A stretch of 64,000 nucleotides of DNA from Acidobacteriota bacterium (GTDB lineage: Bacteria > Acidobacteriota > Terriglobia > Terriglobales > Acidobacteriaceae), in the NCBI GenBank assembly GCA_013289765.1, contig JABCZI010000002.1, positions 434,001-498,000 on the forward strand, written 5' to 3'. The position numbers and the translations under genes are program-made. Of the stretch, positions 1 to 8,853 are shown in pieces. The notes under the pieces are model-generated. The model ran no database searches. It had not been told where the DNA came from and was given only the letters and a program-made list of their open reading frames with translations. Each line of letters begins with the position of its first letter. Position 1 is the stretch's first letter.

Positions 1-37
1 GCCTGGAGTTTTGGATGACCGCTTCAACCTTCGTCAT
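1..37 (-). CDS. P-II nitrogen regulatory protein, N-terminal 12 residues only (partial)
   Basis: The minus strand from position 37 reads MTKVEAVIQNSR and then leaves the window. This matches the start of P-II family proteins (GlnB/GlnK), which begin with M-K/T-K-I/V-E-A-I/V-I and continue into the first beta strand. P-II proteins sense 2-oxoglutarate and ATP/ADP and control nitrogen assimilation enzymes or AmtB. Only 12 codons are visible, so glnB and glnK cannot be told apart and a chance match is possible. Positions 38-246 upstream hold no other gene; a GGAG lies 13 nt before the start codon. Confidence 0.55.
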   Translation of the reverse strand, partial: MTKVEAVIQNSR

Positions 38-246
38 GATTTGTTTTCGACTCCGATGCCTCCACCTGCCTGACTATCAAATTCTACGCCGGCGCTTCCC
101 GCTAATACCCTTCCACTCCGCATCGCGACAAATCTCAAACCCGCGACTCACTCTATCGTCTGCCACCGCTTCACGGAAATCGAAACTATCTATCGTTCCG
201 ATCAGGATTTGTTATGCAAAACTTGCCATGCAAAATGAATCAGAGC

Positions 247-1425
247 TCACTTCGCCGGCCCCTTTTGATCCGCCGCAGGCGCTGGCGGCTTGGCAAACTT
301 CGCCTCGTCCACCGGAACATTCTCCTTCACCTCGCTGATCTGAATCGTGAATCGGCCGCCTGGCCGAGCCAGCGTCCATCGAAACGGGATTTTCACTGCT
401 CCCGCTCCGCGATAGTCAGCATAGTCGATCTGCGTCGGTAATCGTCCCAATGGAGTCTCTCCAAATCGAACCAGCCGCACCAGCAAGCCCGATTGCTCGT
501 CAAAGTACAGCCGCAGCGGTGTCTTTCCCTCGCGCCGTCCAACCACCACGTACGCCTCGCGATCGCCGACCTTCTCCGTTCCTCGCAGCCGCGATTCGCT
601 GAACATCCCTTTCAGGTGTGCCGCAAAATGAAGATCGGCGTCCATGGCCGCCGCGTCGATATCCGGCCCATGCATCTCGTGCACTGGCCTCCCCGGAAAA
701 CTCAACCAACCTTCATGACCATCGAATGCCGTCACGCTATCGCCCTCCGGAGTGTGCGTGAAAGATATTCGCTTTTCCGGATCCTTCGAAAAAATCTCGA
801 TCGGAACATTCCGGTCCCCAAAAGTAATCGTGCCCTTCATCACCCGGCTCGTCGTCTTTTCAATAGCACGCGCTCCGCCCACAGCCTGCAGATACTTGTC
901 GAACAACTGCTCGGGCGCCGGTCCACTCGGTTCGCTCTTTTCCTCCGCCTCGTCCCCGCCTTCTGCGCCTTTCTTCGCTCCACCCATTCCTGCCTTGGCC
1001 TCTTCCGTCATCACCGGCGGCATTCCCACCGGTTTGGGGCTGCCTCGGTGGCAGGAATAGCAAGTCACCTCGCGATGCCCCTCAAAATTCTCCTTGTTGA
1101 TGGCAAACATCATCTCCATCATCTTTCGCGCTGTCTGCTTTGGCTTCTTGTCGTCCTTTTCAAACGCGCCTTCCACATGGCAGAATTCGCACTCCACGCC
1201 CAGGGACGTCGTAATGAACTGCATCCCGGGAATTAATTGGTCCGCCGGAATGCCCTTCAGCACCTCTATGTTCTTGAACTGTTCTTCTGCTTTTTTAGGC
1301 CCCGCAGAGCCAGACTGGCCCAAAGCCCCCGCGGACTGGCCCCTCGCGCCGCTCATTACCATTCCACCCGCAACGACAAACCCGATCATCCCAATAACAA
1401 CAATTAAACTCCTCTTCCGTCTCAT
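247..1425 (-). CDS. Exported dihaem c-type cytochrome, reaction-centre cytochrome subunit-like
   Basis: 392 residues. An N-terminal membrane segment (about 8-24) followed by AxG acts as a signal peptide or anchor, so the protein faces the periplasm. Two CxxCH haem sites are visible, CEFCH at 79-83 and CYSCH at 122-126, with a Met-rich helix (MMEMMFAIN, 102-110) between them that can supply the axial Met. This arrangement is that of the photosynthetic reaction centre cytochrome subunit family (c-Cyts_RC), which is common in non-phototrophic Acidobacteria; the photosynthetic name is historical. After an Ala/Glu/Gly-rich linker (145-168) comes a beta-rich domain (170-380) resembling outer membrane lipoprotein-sorting folds. 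Electron transfer is likely, the partner unknown. It stands alone, with a glycosyltransferase gene behind it on the same strand. Confidence 0.8.
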   Translation of the reverse strand: MRRKRSLIVVIGMIGFVVAGGMVMSGARGQSAGALGQSGSAGPKKAEEQFKNIEVLKGIPADQLIPGMQFITTSLGVECEFCHVEGAFEKDDKKPKQTARKMMEMMFAINKENFEGHREVTCYSCHRGSPKPVGMPPVMTEEAKAGMGGAKKGAEGGDEAEEKSEPSGPAPEQLFDKYLQAVGGARAIEKTTSRVMKGTITFGDRNVPIEIFSKDPEKRISFTHTPEGDSVTAFDGHEGWLSFPGRPVHEMHGPDIDAAAMDADLHFAAHLKGMFSESRLRGTEKVGDREAYVVVGRREGKTPLRLYFDEQSGLLVRLVRFGETPLGRLPTQIDYADYRGAGAVKIPFRWTLARPGGRFTIQISEVKENVPVDEAKFAKPPAPAADQKGPAK

Positions 1426-1546
1426 CCTCGCCTCGGTAAGAAATCCAAATAACTCGTCTCCGCGATCTCCGCGGCTGTTCTCCGCACACTCCGCGATTCA
1501 GCCGCTTTGATTCAGCTGCTTTATTGATGAAGCCAATTCCAAACCT

Positions 1547-3412
1547 TCACGGCTGATTACTGTATACGTACTTCCCCGAAAGCTCCGCAATCACGTACGT
1601 CTTCTGCAGAAGTCCATCCACCCTCGCCTTCAGGTGCGGCGGCACAAACAAGAATACTCGTCCCCTCCCAGCCCAGTCCTTCTGCAAATCGGCATCGCTC
1701 AAATAAATTTTGGGCGCATCCGCGAAAGTCGAACCAAACCACATGGATGTAGTCCGCCCCTCAACCAGATCAACCGGCCGCCGCAGATAAAACAGCAGAG
1801 ATGACCCAAACGACTGATCCCCATAAATCATCACTTGGTCTTCCGGCCGCGCCCTTGCCTCAATCTCCTGCGCCAATTGCTTCGAAGAAAGATACGGCCC
1901 AAATCGTCCTAACGCAATATGCGCCGCCACCAAAAATAGTGCCAGTCCCGCCCCCATCACCCACGTCGCGGAATAGTGCCGGCGGTAAACGCGCAATCCA
2001 AAAGACAGCAGCGGAGCCACCAGCAGCACCACCGCCGCCAGCGCCGCCGGCAAGCGCAGCGCCGCAAACGATGCGTAACTCAGATCGAGCATGTGCGACA
2101 TCGAAAGCGTGTACGCGCTCATATCCTGCTTGCTCAGTAACCCCCCGATATCCGGTTCGAACGGAAGTTTCCGCGACTCCCACAATCCCGCAACTAACAA
2201 CGCGCTCGATACCATTCCCACGACTGCCAACAGTCCCGCCGAAGTCGTCAGCCAACCCGCGCGTTTCCCGCTCGCACACTCCGTCCGCTCGCACTGTACA
2301 ATCCCGTCCGCCAGCAAGACCAGCAGCGGCAAATACGCGGGGAACGTGTAGTACTCCTGGTTGGTTGAGAGCGCAAAGAACACCAGCACTACTCCCGCCA
2401 GAATCCAGCACAACAGCCGCGTTCTCGCGGCGAAATCATTCTTTGGCGCCGCGCCCCGCCCGCTCGTCCCCAAACTGCCGCGCGTTCCTCTCCACTCTTC
2501 CCACGCGATCGTAAGGGCCGCCGGAAGATACAAGCTCCAGGGAAAAAGCCACACCAGATGCAAACTCCAATACAGCGTTGCCGGAAGTTTGTTGTAATCC
2601 CGCGGATAACGCTTCCCCAGGAAACGCAGGAAATGCTCGTTCACGAAATAAAACCACAGGAAGCCGTGATGCTCAGCCGTCCCGGGATTCCGCATCCCCG
2701 CCAGTATGTGCCACGGCGCTGCGATCGCCAGAAATAACGCCAGGCCCGAAATCAACCGGAGCTCCCGCCACCTCCGCCAGTCTCCCGTAAGCAACAAAAA
2801 GAAAAATGCCGTGCCGCACGGAAATACCAGCGCGATCAGCCCTTTGGTTAACACGCCCAACGCGATCAGTGCGTAGCCTGCATACCAGCGCCAGGCCGCG
2901 GCCCCAGGCTCCAGCGCCGTCAGGAAAAAATACAGCGAACCCGCGACCAACAGGCTCAGCAGCACTTCAGGAATCAATATCCGTGTGAAAAGAAAAATGC
3001 CCGCGCAAGTGTAGATAAATAATGCCGCATAAATTCCGGTCCGCTCACCGAACGCGCGGCGCCCCCACCAAAACGCCAGCAGTCCAAGCATCAGGATCGA
3101 GAGTGCCATCGGCAACCGCGTACTGAATTCGTTCACCCCAAAAATCTTGTAGCTGAATGCGACCAGCCAATAGGGAAGCGGTGCCTTCTCCAAATACCGC
3201 ACCCCATTAATATGCAGCGTGACGTAATCTCCGGAGACCACCATCTCGCGGGCAGCCTCTGCATGCGTGCTGTCGGCATCATCCAGCAATCCCGGAGTGA
3301 ACATCGAACCAACGTAAACCGCCAGAAACACCGCAGCGAGCCCCCAATAAGAAAATGTGGACTTGCCGCCGCGATGTTTTTCGTTGGGAAGAGAACTTGG
3401 ATTTGCCATCAA
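1547..3412 (-). CDS. Membrane glycosyltransferase, ArnT/PMT (GT-C) family
   Basis: 621 residues with about twelve hydrophobic segments. The first periplasmic loop after TM1 carries the acidic motif DDADSTHAEAARE (44-56) and EKAPLPYW (75-82), typical of the PMT_2/ArnT family, which transfers sugars from polyprenyl-phosphate carriers to lipid A or protein on the periplasmic face. The C-terminal third is a soluble domain. A hydrophilic stretch near residue 310-330 rich in Gly, Thr and Arg interrupts the membrane region and looks like a lineage-specific insert. The substrate is not predictable; ArnT itself adds aminoarabinose, but no arn genes are nearby. The first two codons are both ATG; the first was kept. 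Confidence 0.8.
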   Translation of the reverse strand: MMANPSSLPNEKHRGGKSTFSYWGLAAVFLAVYVGSMFTPGLLDDADSTHAEAAREMVVSGDYVTLHINGVRYLEKAPLPYWLVAFSYKIFGVNEFSTRLPMALSILMLGLLAFWWGRRAFGERTGIYAALFIYTCAGIFLFTRILIPEVLLSLLVAGSLYFFLTALEPGAAAWRWYAGYALIALGVLTKGLIALVFPCGTAFFFLLLTGDWRRWRELRLISGLALFLAIAAPWHILAGMRNPGTAEHHGFLWFYFVNEHFLRFLGKRYPRDYNKLPATLYWSLHLVWLFPWSLYLPAALTIAWEEWRGTRGSLGTSGRGAAPKNDFAARTRLLCWILAGVVLVFFALSTNQEYYTFPAYLPLLVLLADGIVQCERTECASGKRAGWLTTSAGLLAVVGMVSSALLVAGLWESRKLPFEPDIGGLLSKQDMSAYTLSMSHMLDLSYASFAALRLPAALAAVVLLVAPLLSFGLRVYRRHYSATWVMGAGLALFLVAAHIALGRFGPYLSSKQLAQEIEARARPEDQVMIYGDQSFGSSLLFYLRRPVDLVEGRTTSMWFGSTFADAPKIYLSDADLQKDWAGRGRVFLFVPPHLKARVDGLLQKTYVIAELSGKYVYSNQP

Positions 3413-3467
3413 TGCGATGAGCCCAGGACAGTCTTACAAATACCCGGCCAGTCGGCAATCAGCGGAA

Positions 3468-4793
3468 TCATTGTTTCATTCCTCCCTCGCCTGACCGGAT
3501 AAAAAACTTCCACTTATCCATGCCAGCTGGTATCGCCACGTCAAAAAATCCCACCATCATTTCCTCGGAAGTCTGGTCGCCCCACGTCACCGTTTTCGTC
3601 GGATCGGGATTATGCGGATTATTCTTCGAATTGTCATACCACGCCACCGCCCGCAACTTCGTTCCCGCCTTCAGCAGGCGCGACTCCGCCAGCTTGTAAC
3701 TCAATTGCCAGTGAAAGTGATAATTCACCCGCAACAAAACTTCAACGCTTCCATCGTCATGCACAATGTCATATTCAAAACGTTTTCCCCGCAGGTGCAT
3801 ATGCGGAAAAAGGCTTAACAGCGTCGCATCGTTCGGCAGCGTGCCCTGCACTTCCACGCGAAAATCGTCCGCCCCCGGCGGAATCACCAGCGCATGATTA
3901 TTCAATTGCAGCGTAATCACCCGCCGCTTCGGCGGATTTTTTGCAAATACCAATCCCGCGCTCGTCTCATCGCTCGCCGCCTCGCCATTCGTCGTATAGT
4001 GCATTTGAAAAACCAAATCCGCTCCCGCCGGCACGAACTTCGCCATCCCATCCGCCCATCGGTCCGGCGCGCTTCCCGGCGCATACACCAACAGCAAATC
4101 GCTGGTAGTTTCATGCGCCTGTCGCCTCTCTTCCGGATCGCTCAACATTGATGCCGTAAAGGCCGCGCCGACCGGCGCATGCCGCAACCACTGCGAATCC
4201 GGCGGGCGGATATACACCACCGCATGGTGCACATGTGCCGGCGTCGATGGCCGCACCTCCGCCATCTGCACCCACTTATCTTCCGTGAAATGCGTGGCCA
4301 CAATCTCGTATGTATAGTCCACTTCTCCTCGCGCCGGAATTTGCACCGCCTTCGGCATCTTCACAACCACATCCGGCTGCGGAATATTCCAGCCCTCACT
4401 CCACTTCCGCGGTGCCGGCGCGTCACCTGCATCACCGGCAGCCGCCCCACCATCCGCCCACGCTCCTAACGTAGAAATCTGCTCAGCACTCAACGACGGA
4501 TCATTCGCAAAATGTCCGAATCGAGCATCCGCAAACCATGGCGGCATCATCTTCATTTCAACCGCAGCCGCAATCTTTCCGGCCAAAGGCCGCGTCTGCT
4601 CATACGTCATCAACGCCATCGGCGCAGCTTCTCCGCTTCGATGGCAACTCTCGCACTTATCCTGCAGTATCGGCAACACATCCTTATAAAACGTCGGTGG
4701 CGATTTTTTCGCTTCTCCCCGGCCGGCAACCGCTGCCATCTGCCACACCGCCATCATCACCAGACAAATTCCCGCTACTTTGCTCACTCCCAT
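3468..4793 (-). CDS. Secreted fusion of cytochrome c-like domain and copper monooxygenase-like domain
   Basis: 441 residues from the ATG at 4793; the reading frame stays open to 5195 but that part is antisense to hemE. Signal peptide at 1-23. Residues 37-118 form a monohaem c-type domain with CESCH (47-51) and the MMPPWFAD loop that supplies the Met ligand. Residues 135-440 look like the C-terminal copper domain of ascorbate-dependent type II copper monooxygenases (PHM/DBM-like): HVHH at 187-190, a later QMHY and PHMHLRGK give the expected His and Met copper ligands. Such fusions are frequent in Acidobacteria and Planctomycetes; their substrates are unknown. Divergent from hemE, with 75 bp between the start codons. 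Confidence 0.75.
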   Translation of the reverse strand: MGVSKVAGICLVMMAVWQMAAVAGRGEAKKSPPTFYKDVLPILQDKCESCHRSGEAAPMALMTYEQTRPLAGKIAAAVEMKMMPPWFADARFGHFANDPSLSAEQISTLGAWADGGAAAGDAGDAPAPRKWSEGWNIPQPDVVVKMPKAVQIPARGEVDYTYEIVATHFTEDKWVQMAEVRPSTPAHVHHAVVYIRPPDSQWLRHAPVGAAFTASMLSDPEERRQAHETTSDLLLVYAPGSAPDRWADGMAKFVPAGADLVFQMHYTTNGEAASDETSAGLVFAKNPPKRRVITLQLNNHALVIPPGADDFRVEVQGTLPNDATLLSLFPHMHLRGKRFEYDIVHDDGSVEVLLRVNYHFHWQLSYKLAESRLLKAGTKLRAVAWYDNSKNNPHNPDPTKTVTWGDQTSEEMMVGFFDVAIPAGMDKWKFFIRSGEGGMKQ

Positions 4794-4868
4794 ATTCGTT
4801 CTTAGTCTCGCACAAACCCATCCCGCATCACCGCACAATTCCCCCAAAAATGCTAGAGTATTCCGTTC

Positions 4869-5966
4869 ATGTCTGCCCCCGATTCCCTCTTCGTTCGCGC
4901 CTGTAAGTCGCAACCAGTCGAGCGCACTCCCGTATGGTTCATGCGCCAGGCCGGACGCTACATGCCCGAGTACCGCGCCATCCGCAAACAACATTCCCTG
5001 CTCGAAATCTGCAAGCAGCCCGAACTCGCCGCCGAAGTCACCATCACCGCCGCCGAATTTCTCGGAGTCGACGCCGCCATCATCTTCGCCGACCTCCTCC
5101 TTCCTCTCGAAGTCATGGGACTCCCTTTCCATTTCTCCGCCGGAGAAGGCCCCGTCATCGAGCAACCCCTGCGCTCCGCCGCACAGATCGCCCAACTTCG
5201 CACCGACCGCGCCGCCGAACTCGGCTATGTTTCCGACGCGGTAAGTCTAGTCGCGAAGCATTTCGCCGGAAACCTTCCCGTCATCGGTTTCTGTGGAGCC
5301 CCATTCACCCTCGCCAGCTACATGATCGAAGGCGGAGGCTCTCGCCACTACCTTCACGCCAAGAAAATGATGTACAACTCTCCCGCCGCATGGGACGAGT
5401 TGATGCGCAAGCTGGTCGATGTCACCGCCGAATATTCCGCGGCCCAGGTCCGCGCCGGAGCCGATGTCATTCAGATTTTCGATAGCTGGGTTGGCTGCCT
5501 CAGCGTCGAAGACTATCGCCGCTACGTCCTGCCCCACGTCACCACTCTCGTCAAGCGCCTCCAGAAAACCGGCGCGCCCGTAATTTATTTTGGCACCGAC
5601 AGCGCCACGCTTCTTCCCGCGATGAATGAAACCGGAGCCGACGTCATTGGCCTCGATTGGCGCATCCCGCTTAACAAAGGTTGGAGCGACCTCAATCATC
5701 GCTGCGCCGTGCAAGGCAATCTCGATCCCATCCTGCTATTCGCCGATTGGAAGGAATTAAAATCGCGCGCCGAAGAAATTCTTCATCTCGCCGCCGGACG
5801 CCCCGGCCACATCTTCAACCTCGGACACGGCATCCTCCCCGAAACGCCCGTCGAAAACGTAAAGAACCTAGCGCGTCTAGTACAAAATTATTCGACGTCC
5901 CAAACCGGAAACCAGAAGCCGGAAGCCGGGTCCCGGAAGCCAGCCTCTGGAAGCCGCCTCCCGTGA
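4869..5966 (+). CDS. hemE: Uroporphyrinogen decarboxylase with repeat-derived C-terminal tail
   Basis: 365 residues. HemE removes four acetate carboxyls from uroporphyrinogen III to give coproporphyrinogen III in the cytosol. The substrate-binding signature PVWFMRQAGRYMPEYR is at 21-36, and GFCGAPFTLASYMIEGG follows near 140. The usual length is 340-350; the last 20 residues, from about 346, are Lys/Pro/Gly/Ser-rich and are encoded by tandem GGAAGCC-type repeats (5906-5958) also seen at the 3' end of rnpA, so they are probably not part of the fold. The TGA overlaps the GTG start of hemG (GTGA), implying translational coupling in a haem operon. The overlap itself lies in the repeat-derived tail. 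Confidence 0.95.
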   Translation: MSAPDSLFVRACKSQPVERTPVWFMRQAGRYMPEYRAIRKQHSLLEICKQPELAAEVTITAAEFLGVDAAIIFADLLLPLEVMGLPFHFSAGEGPVIEQPLRSAAQIAQLRTDRAAELGYVSDAVSLVAKHFAGNLPVIGFCGAPFTLASYMIEGGGSRHYLHAKKMMYNSPAAWDELMRKLVDVTAEYSAAQVRAGADVIQIFDSWVGCLSVEDYRRYVLPHVTTLVKRLQKTGAPVIYFGTDSATLLPAMNETGADVIGLDWRIPLNKGWSDLNHRCAVQGNLDPILLFADWKELKSRAEEILHLAAGRPGHIFNLGHGILPETPVENVKNLARLVQNYSTSQTGNQKPEAGSRKPASGSRLP

Positions 5967-7366
5967 CCCGCATCGCAATCATCGGCGGAGGCATCTCCGG
6001 ACTCGCCGCCGCTTTCGCCCTCGAACCCCATCGACTCTCCGGGACGCTCGACTACACTCTCTACGAAGCCTCGCCCCATCTCGGCGGCGTTCTCCGCACC
6101 GAGCGCATCCAGGATTGCATCGTCGAAGCCGGCCCGGATTCCTTCATCACGGAAAAGCCCTGGGCCTCCGAGCTTTGCCGCGCCCTCGGCCTCACCGATC
6201 AACTCATCGGATCGAACGACGCCGCCCGCAAAACCTACATCCTCGTCGATGGCCGCCTCGTCCCCATGCCCGACGGCTTGATGTTCATGGTCCCCACAAA
6301 AATCCTGCCCACCGCCTTCTCCCCCCTTTTTTCCTGGACCACCAAACTCCGCATGGCGCGCGAACTGCTCCATCCCCCCCAGCCCGCGAGCGCCGATGAA
6401 AGCGTAGCTTCATTCGTCGAACGCCACTACGGCGCGGAAATGGTGGACCGCCTCGCCGACCCGCTTCTCTCCGGCATCTATGGCGGTGAAGCCGCCAGCC
6501 TCAGCGTGCGCGCCGTACTTCCCCGCTTTGCCGAAATGGAGCGCACCCGCCGCAGCCTCGGCCGCGCCATGCTCGCCGCAAAAAAGAAGTCGCCGGTTCA
6601 CGCCGCAGCCCCACCCCTTTTCACTTCGCTAAAGAACGGCATGCAGCAATTAGTTGAAACCGTCGTTCCCAAGCTCAATCCGCTTTCCCTGCTCACTAAT
6701 ACGCCGGTGCAATCAATCCACCCCGAAGCCAACAACAAAAGATGGCAAGTCGCCGTGCCGTCCCGCACAGATCACTTCGACTCCATCATCCTCGCCCTAC
6801 CCGCGCCCGCCGCGGCAAGTGTTCTCTCCATCGCCAGTCCCGAACTATCCGGCGAACTCGCCTCCATCCCCTACGGTTCATCCATCACCGTCGCCCTCGC
6901 CTATGGCCACAAAGTCCGCCACTCACTTCCACCCGGCTTCGGATTCCTCGTCCCGCGCAGCGAAGGCAAGCGCCTGCTGGCCGCAACTTTCGTTCACAAT
7001 AAATTTCCTCATCGCGCCCCCGAAAATCTCGCCCTGCTGCGTTGTTTCTTTGCCGGATCGAATGCCGAAAACCTCTGGCAGCTTTCCGACGACGCCCTTG
7101 TCGCCACCGTCCGCAACGAATTGCAGCAGATCCTCGGCCTCCGCGCGACCCCTCTGTTTGCCCGCGTCTATAAATGGAAGTCCGCCATGGCTCAATACGG
7201 CGTTGGACACCTCGAACGCCTTGACCGCATCGACCGCCTGCGCCGCCAGTTGCCCGGCTTGGCCCTCGCCGGCAACGCCTACCGCGGCATCGGCGTCCCC
7301 GATTGCATTCGCTCCGGCCAGGACGCAGCCCAGCAACTCTTGAGCCTCTCAGCTGGAAGCGCCTAG
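5963..7366 (+). CDS. hemG: Oxygen-dependent protoporphyrinogen oxidase (HemY type)
   Basis: 467 residues from a GTG that overlaps the hemE stop by 4 bp; the frame is open upstream to 5681 but that part lies inside hemE. The N-terminus RIAIIGGGISGLAAAFA is the FAD-binding dinucleotide fold (GxGxxG), followed by YEASPHLGG and the EAGPDSF motif of protoporphyrinogen oxidases. DPLLSGIYGG near 170 is another family signature, and GNAYRGIGVPDCI at the C-terminus is the second FAD contact. The enzyme oxidises protoporphyrinogen IX (or coproporphyrinogen III in coproporphyrin-dependent lineages) with FAD and O2. Together with hemE it forms a two-gene haem unit; ferrochelatase is not in view. Confidence 0.92.
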   Translation: MTRIAIIGGGISGLAAAFALEPHRLSGTLDYTLYEASPHLGGVLRTERIQDCIVEAGPDSFITEKPWASELCRALGLTDQLIGSNDAARKTYILVDGRLVPMPDGLMFMVPTKILPTAFSPLFSWTTKLRMARELLHPPQPASADESVASFVERHYGAEMVDRLADPLLSGIYGGEAASLSVRAVLPRFAEMERTRRSLGRAMLAAKKKSPVHAAAPPLFTSLKNGMQQLVETVVPKLNPLSLLTNTPVQSIHPEANNKRWQVAVPSRTDHFDSIILALPAPAAASVLSIASPELSGELASIPYGSSITVALAYGHKVRHSLPPGFGFLVPRSEGKRLLAATFVHNKFPHRAPENLALLRCFFAGSNAENLWQLSDDALVATVRNELQQILGLRATPLFARVYKWKSAMAQYGVGHLERLDRIDRLRRQLPGLALAGNAYRGIGVPDCIRSGQDAAQQLLSLSAGSA

Positions 7367-7478
7367 ACCGCGGCATCTCAAAAGGGCCTTCCGTTCTTCC
7401 CAGAAGTCCCAGTCCTTACGTTTCCAATCAGCCCTTGCCCACTCACCCGAAACCCATTACCCTATTTGCAGCCCGGAC

Positions 7479-7868
7479 ATGTTCACTCCGCACCCTAATC
7501 TCGCCGACGACGTTAACCACGCCATCATCCAATCCGATGTCGAAGGCGGAGTCTTTCTTCACGACCTTCCTCCCTCCACCATCCTCCACATTCAAACCCA
7601 GCATCACTGCTACACCGCCGTGCTCCTCGGAGGCAGCGAAGCTCTCATCTCCGGCCATCCCGAATTCTGTCCCGACCCAGTTCAAGTCGCCATCGCCGGT
7701 TCCACCTGGGGAGGTTCCATGCTCAAACTCCAATATGTCGGACGCGGCATGCACCTCGAATTTCACCACCCCGAATACTCCACCCCCATCATCACCAGCC
7801 TCATCCAGGAAATCCGCGACCACCAACCCCTCCCCGCTCCCGCCGTCATCAACTCGCTCAGCTATTAA
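7479..7868 (+). CDS. Conserved hypothetical protein, 129 residues
   Basis: No family was recognised. The protein is soluble, has no signal peptide, and is rich in His and Pro. It contains alternating short hydrophobic strands (SEALISGHP, PVQVAIAGSTWGG, MLKLQYVGRGMHLEF) suggesting a small beta barrel, and ends in a helix with TPIITSLIQEIRDH. Codon use resembles the hem genes before it and the STAS gene after it, and the opposite strand has a weaker open frame, so the coding call is reasonable. It lies 112 bp after hemG on the same strand. The GGSMLKLQ and GRGMHLEF segments suggest a conserved core. Confidence 0.65.
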   Translation: MFTPHPNLADDVNHAIIQSDVEGGVFLHDLPPSTILHIQTQHHCYTAVLLGGSEALISGHPEFCPDPVQVAIAGSTWGGSMLKLQYVGRGMHLEFHHPEYSTPIITSLIQEIRDHQPLPAPAVINSLSY

Positions 7869-7920
7869 ATCTACCCGTTATCTCCGTGTCATCCCGAGCG
7901 CAGGCCGCAACCGCCCTAAC

Positions 7921-8013
7921 TCTGTCATCCTGAGCGGAACAAGTGCTTGCGCGTTTAGCGCAAGCACCTGTGTAGTCGAAAGCCTGCCCCGAGCCTGTCG
8001 AAGAGGACCCCTG
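7921..8013. repeat. Dispersed palindromic repeat, family A (copy 1)
   Basis: Begins TCATCCTGAGCG, continues with an inverted repeat (AGTGCTTGCGCG ... CGCAAGCACCT), then GTCGAA, a CCGAGCCTGTCGAAG segment and GGACCCCTGC. The same frame of elements recurs at 8519, 11726, 39159, 41490 and 50036, and inside parB at 11451. It fills the gap between the 129-residue gene and the STAS gene. Confidence 0.8.
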
Positions 8014-8128
8014 CAATCCCGCTACTCCCACCCACCCCGACAAGCATTCCCATCACGACTCCTCGATTACCTGCGCAGCCCAAGGTTTCCTCAACCTCTC
8101 TCTCCGAGGTACAATCAGCCCAACCCAC

Positions 8129-8482
8129 ATGCAAATCACCACCCGCGAAGTCAGTCACGTCACCATCCTCGACCTCAACGGCCGCATCACCCTCGGCGAC
8201 GAAACCGGACGCCTCCGCGAGGCCATCCACCAGCTCATCACCGACGGCAAGAAAAAAATCATCCTCAATCTCGCCCGCGTCGATTACATCGACTCCTCCG
8301 GCGTCGGTGAACTAGTCAGCAGCTTCACCACCGTCCGCAACTCTGGCGGCGAACTCAAACTCCTCGGCCTCACCAAAAAAGTTCACGACATCCTCCACGT
8401 CACCAAGCTCTACACCGTGTTCGACATCAAAGACGACGAATTCACCGCCGTAAAATCCTTCGACTACTTCTTCGCCAAATAA
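8129..8482 (+). CDS. STAS-domain anti-sigma factor antagonist
   Basis: 117 residues forming a single STAS domain. The motif DYIDSSGVGEL (52-62) holds the serine pair that partner-switching kinases phosphorylate (S56/S57), as in SpoIIAA and RsbV. In the known mechanism the unphosphorylated form binds an anti-sigma kinase and frees the sigma factor. No RsbW-like kinase, PP2C phosphatase or sigma factor lies in the window, so its partners are elsewhere. It is a stand-alone gene with repeats of family A on both sides (7921 and 8519). The family assignment is firm; the pathway is inference. Confidence 0.9.
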   Translation: MQITTREVSHVTILDLNGRITLGDETGRLREAIHQLITDGKKKIILNLARVDYIDSSGVGELVSSFTTVRNSGGELKLLGLTKKVHDILHVTKLYTVFDIKDDEFTAVKSFDYFFAK

Positions 8483-8518
8483 TTTTCCCTGCGCCGCATC
8501 TCATCTGCCCTCTACGCT

Positions 8519-8587
8519 CTGTCATCCTGAGCGGAGCAAGTGCTTGCGCGCTTAGCGCAAGCACTTGTGTAGTCGAAGGATCCCTGC
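8519..8587. repeat. Dispersed palindromic repeat, family A (copy 2)
   Basis: CTGTCATCCTGAGCGG, then the inverted repeat AAGTGCTTGCGCG/CGCAAGCACTTG, then GTAGTCGAAGGATCCCTGC. It is nearly identical to the copy at 7921 but lacks the CCGAGCCTGTCGAAG insert, and so shows the core unit of about 69 bp. Confidence 0.85.
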
Positions 8588-8688
8588 AACCTCAAAGTAC
8601 AACCGGCCCCAAAGGGCGTTCTCTCTCCAGCGCCGCCATTATCTTTCAACTTTTAGAGACGCTCGCGCGATCACTTTGTTTTTTGGAT

Positions 8689-8713
8689 GGCGCAGCGCTT
8701 CAGCGCTGCGATC
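8689..8713. repeat. Palindrome of the GCGCTGAAGCGC type, family C
   Basis: The perfect inverted repeat CGCAGCGCTTCAGCGCTGCG lies after a T-rich stretch. Related palindromes with a TGAA or TTCA centre occur at 16006, 34318, 36764, 44099, 56247 and 59737. Confidence 0.7.
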
Positions 8714-8853
8714 AACTTAAGCAGAATTCCTTCTGGATTGCCGACAACTCGACTCGTGACGGGTGGAATCGCTGGTTTTGAGCAGTATTACGAAGGCGTT
8801 GCACTGTAGGCTGGACTCGCCAGCGGCCCCGGCTTTGCACCCATGATCAGTAG

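Noticed and set aside
215..232. TGGCAAGTTTTGC, resembling a sigma-54 promoter upstream of the P-II gene
   Set aside because: The GG and GC elements are 8 bp apart; sigma-54 promoters need 10 bp.
2415..2510. Gly/Arg-rich insert in the ArnT-like protein as another captured repeat
   Set aside because: No matching copy was found elsewhere in the window, so repeat origin cannot be supported.
4794..5195. N-terminal extension of the cytochrome/monooxygenase gene
   Set aside because: It lies antisense to hemE and lacks protein character; the signal peptide starts at 4793.
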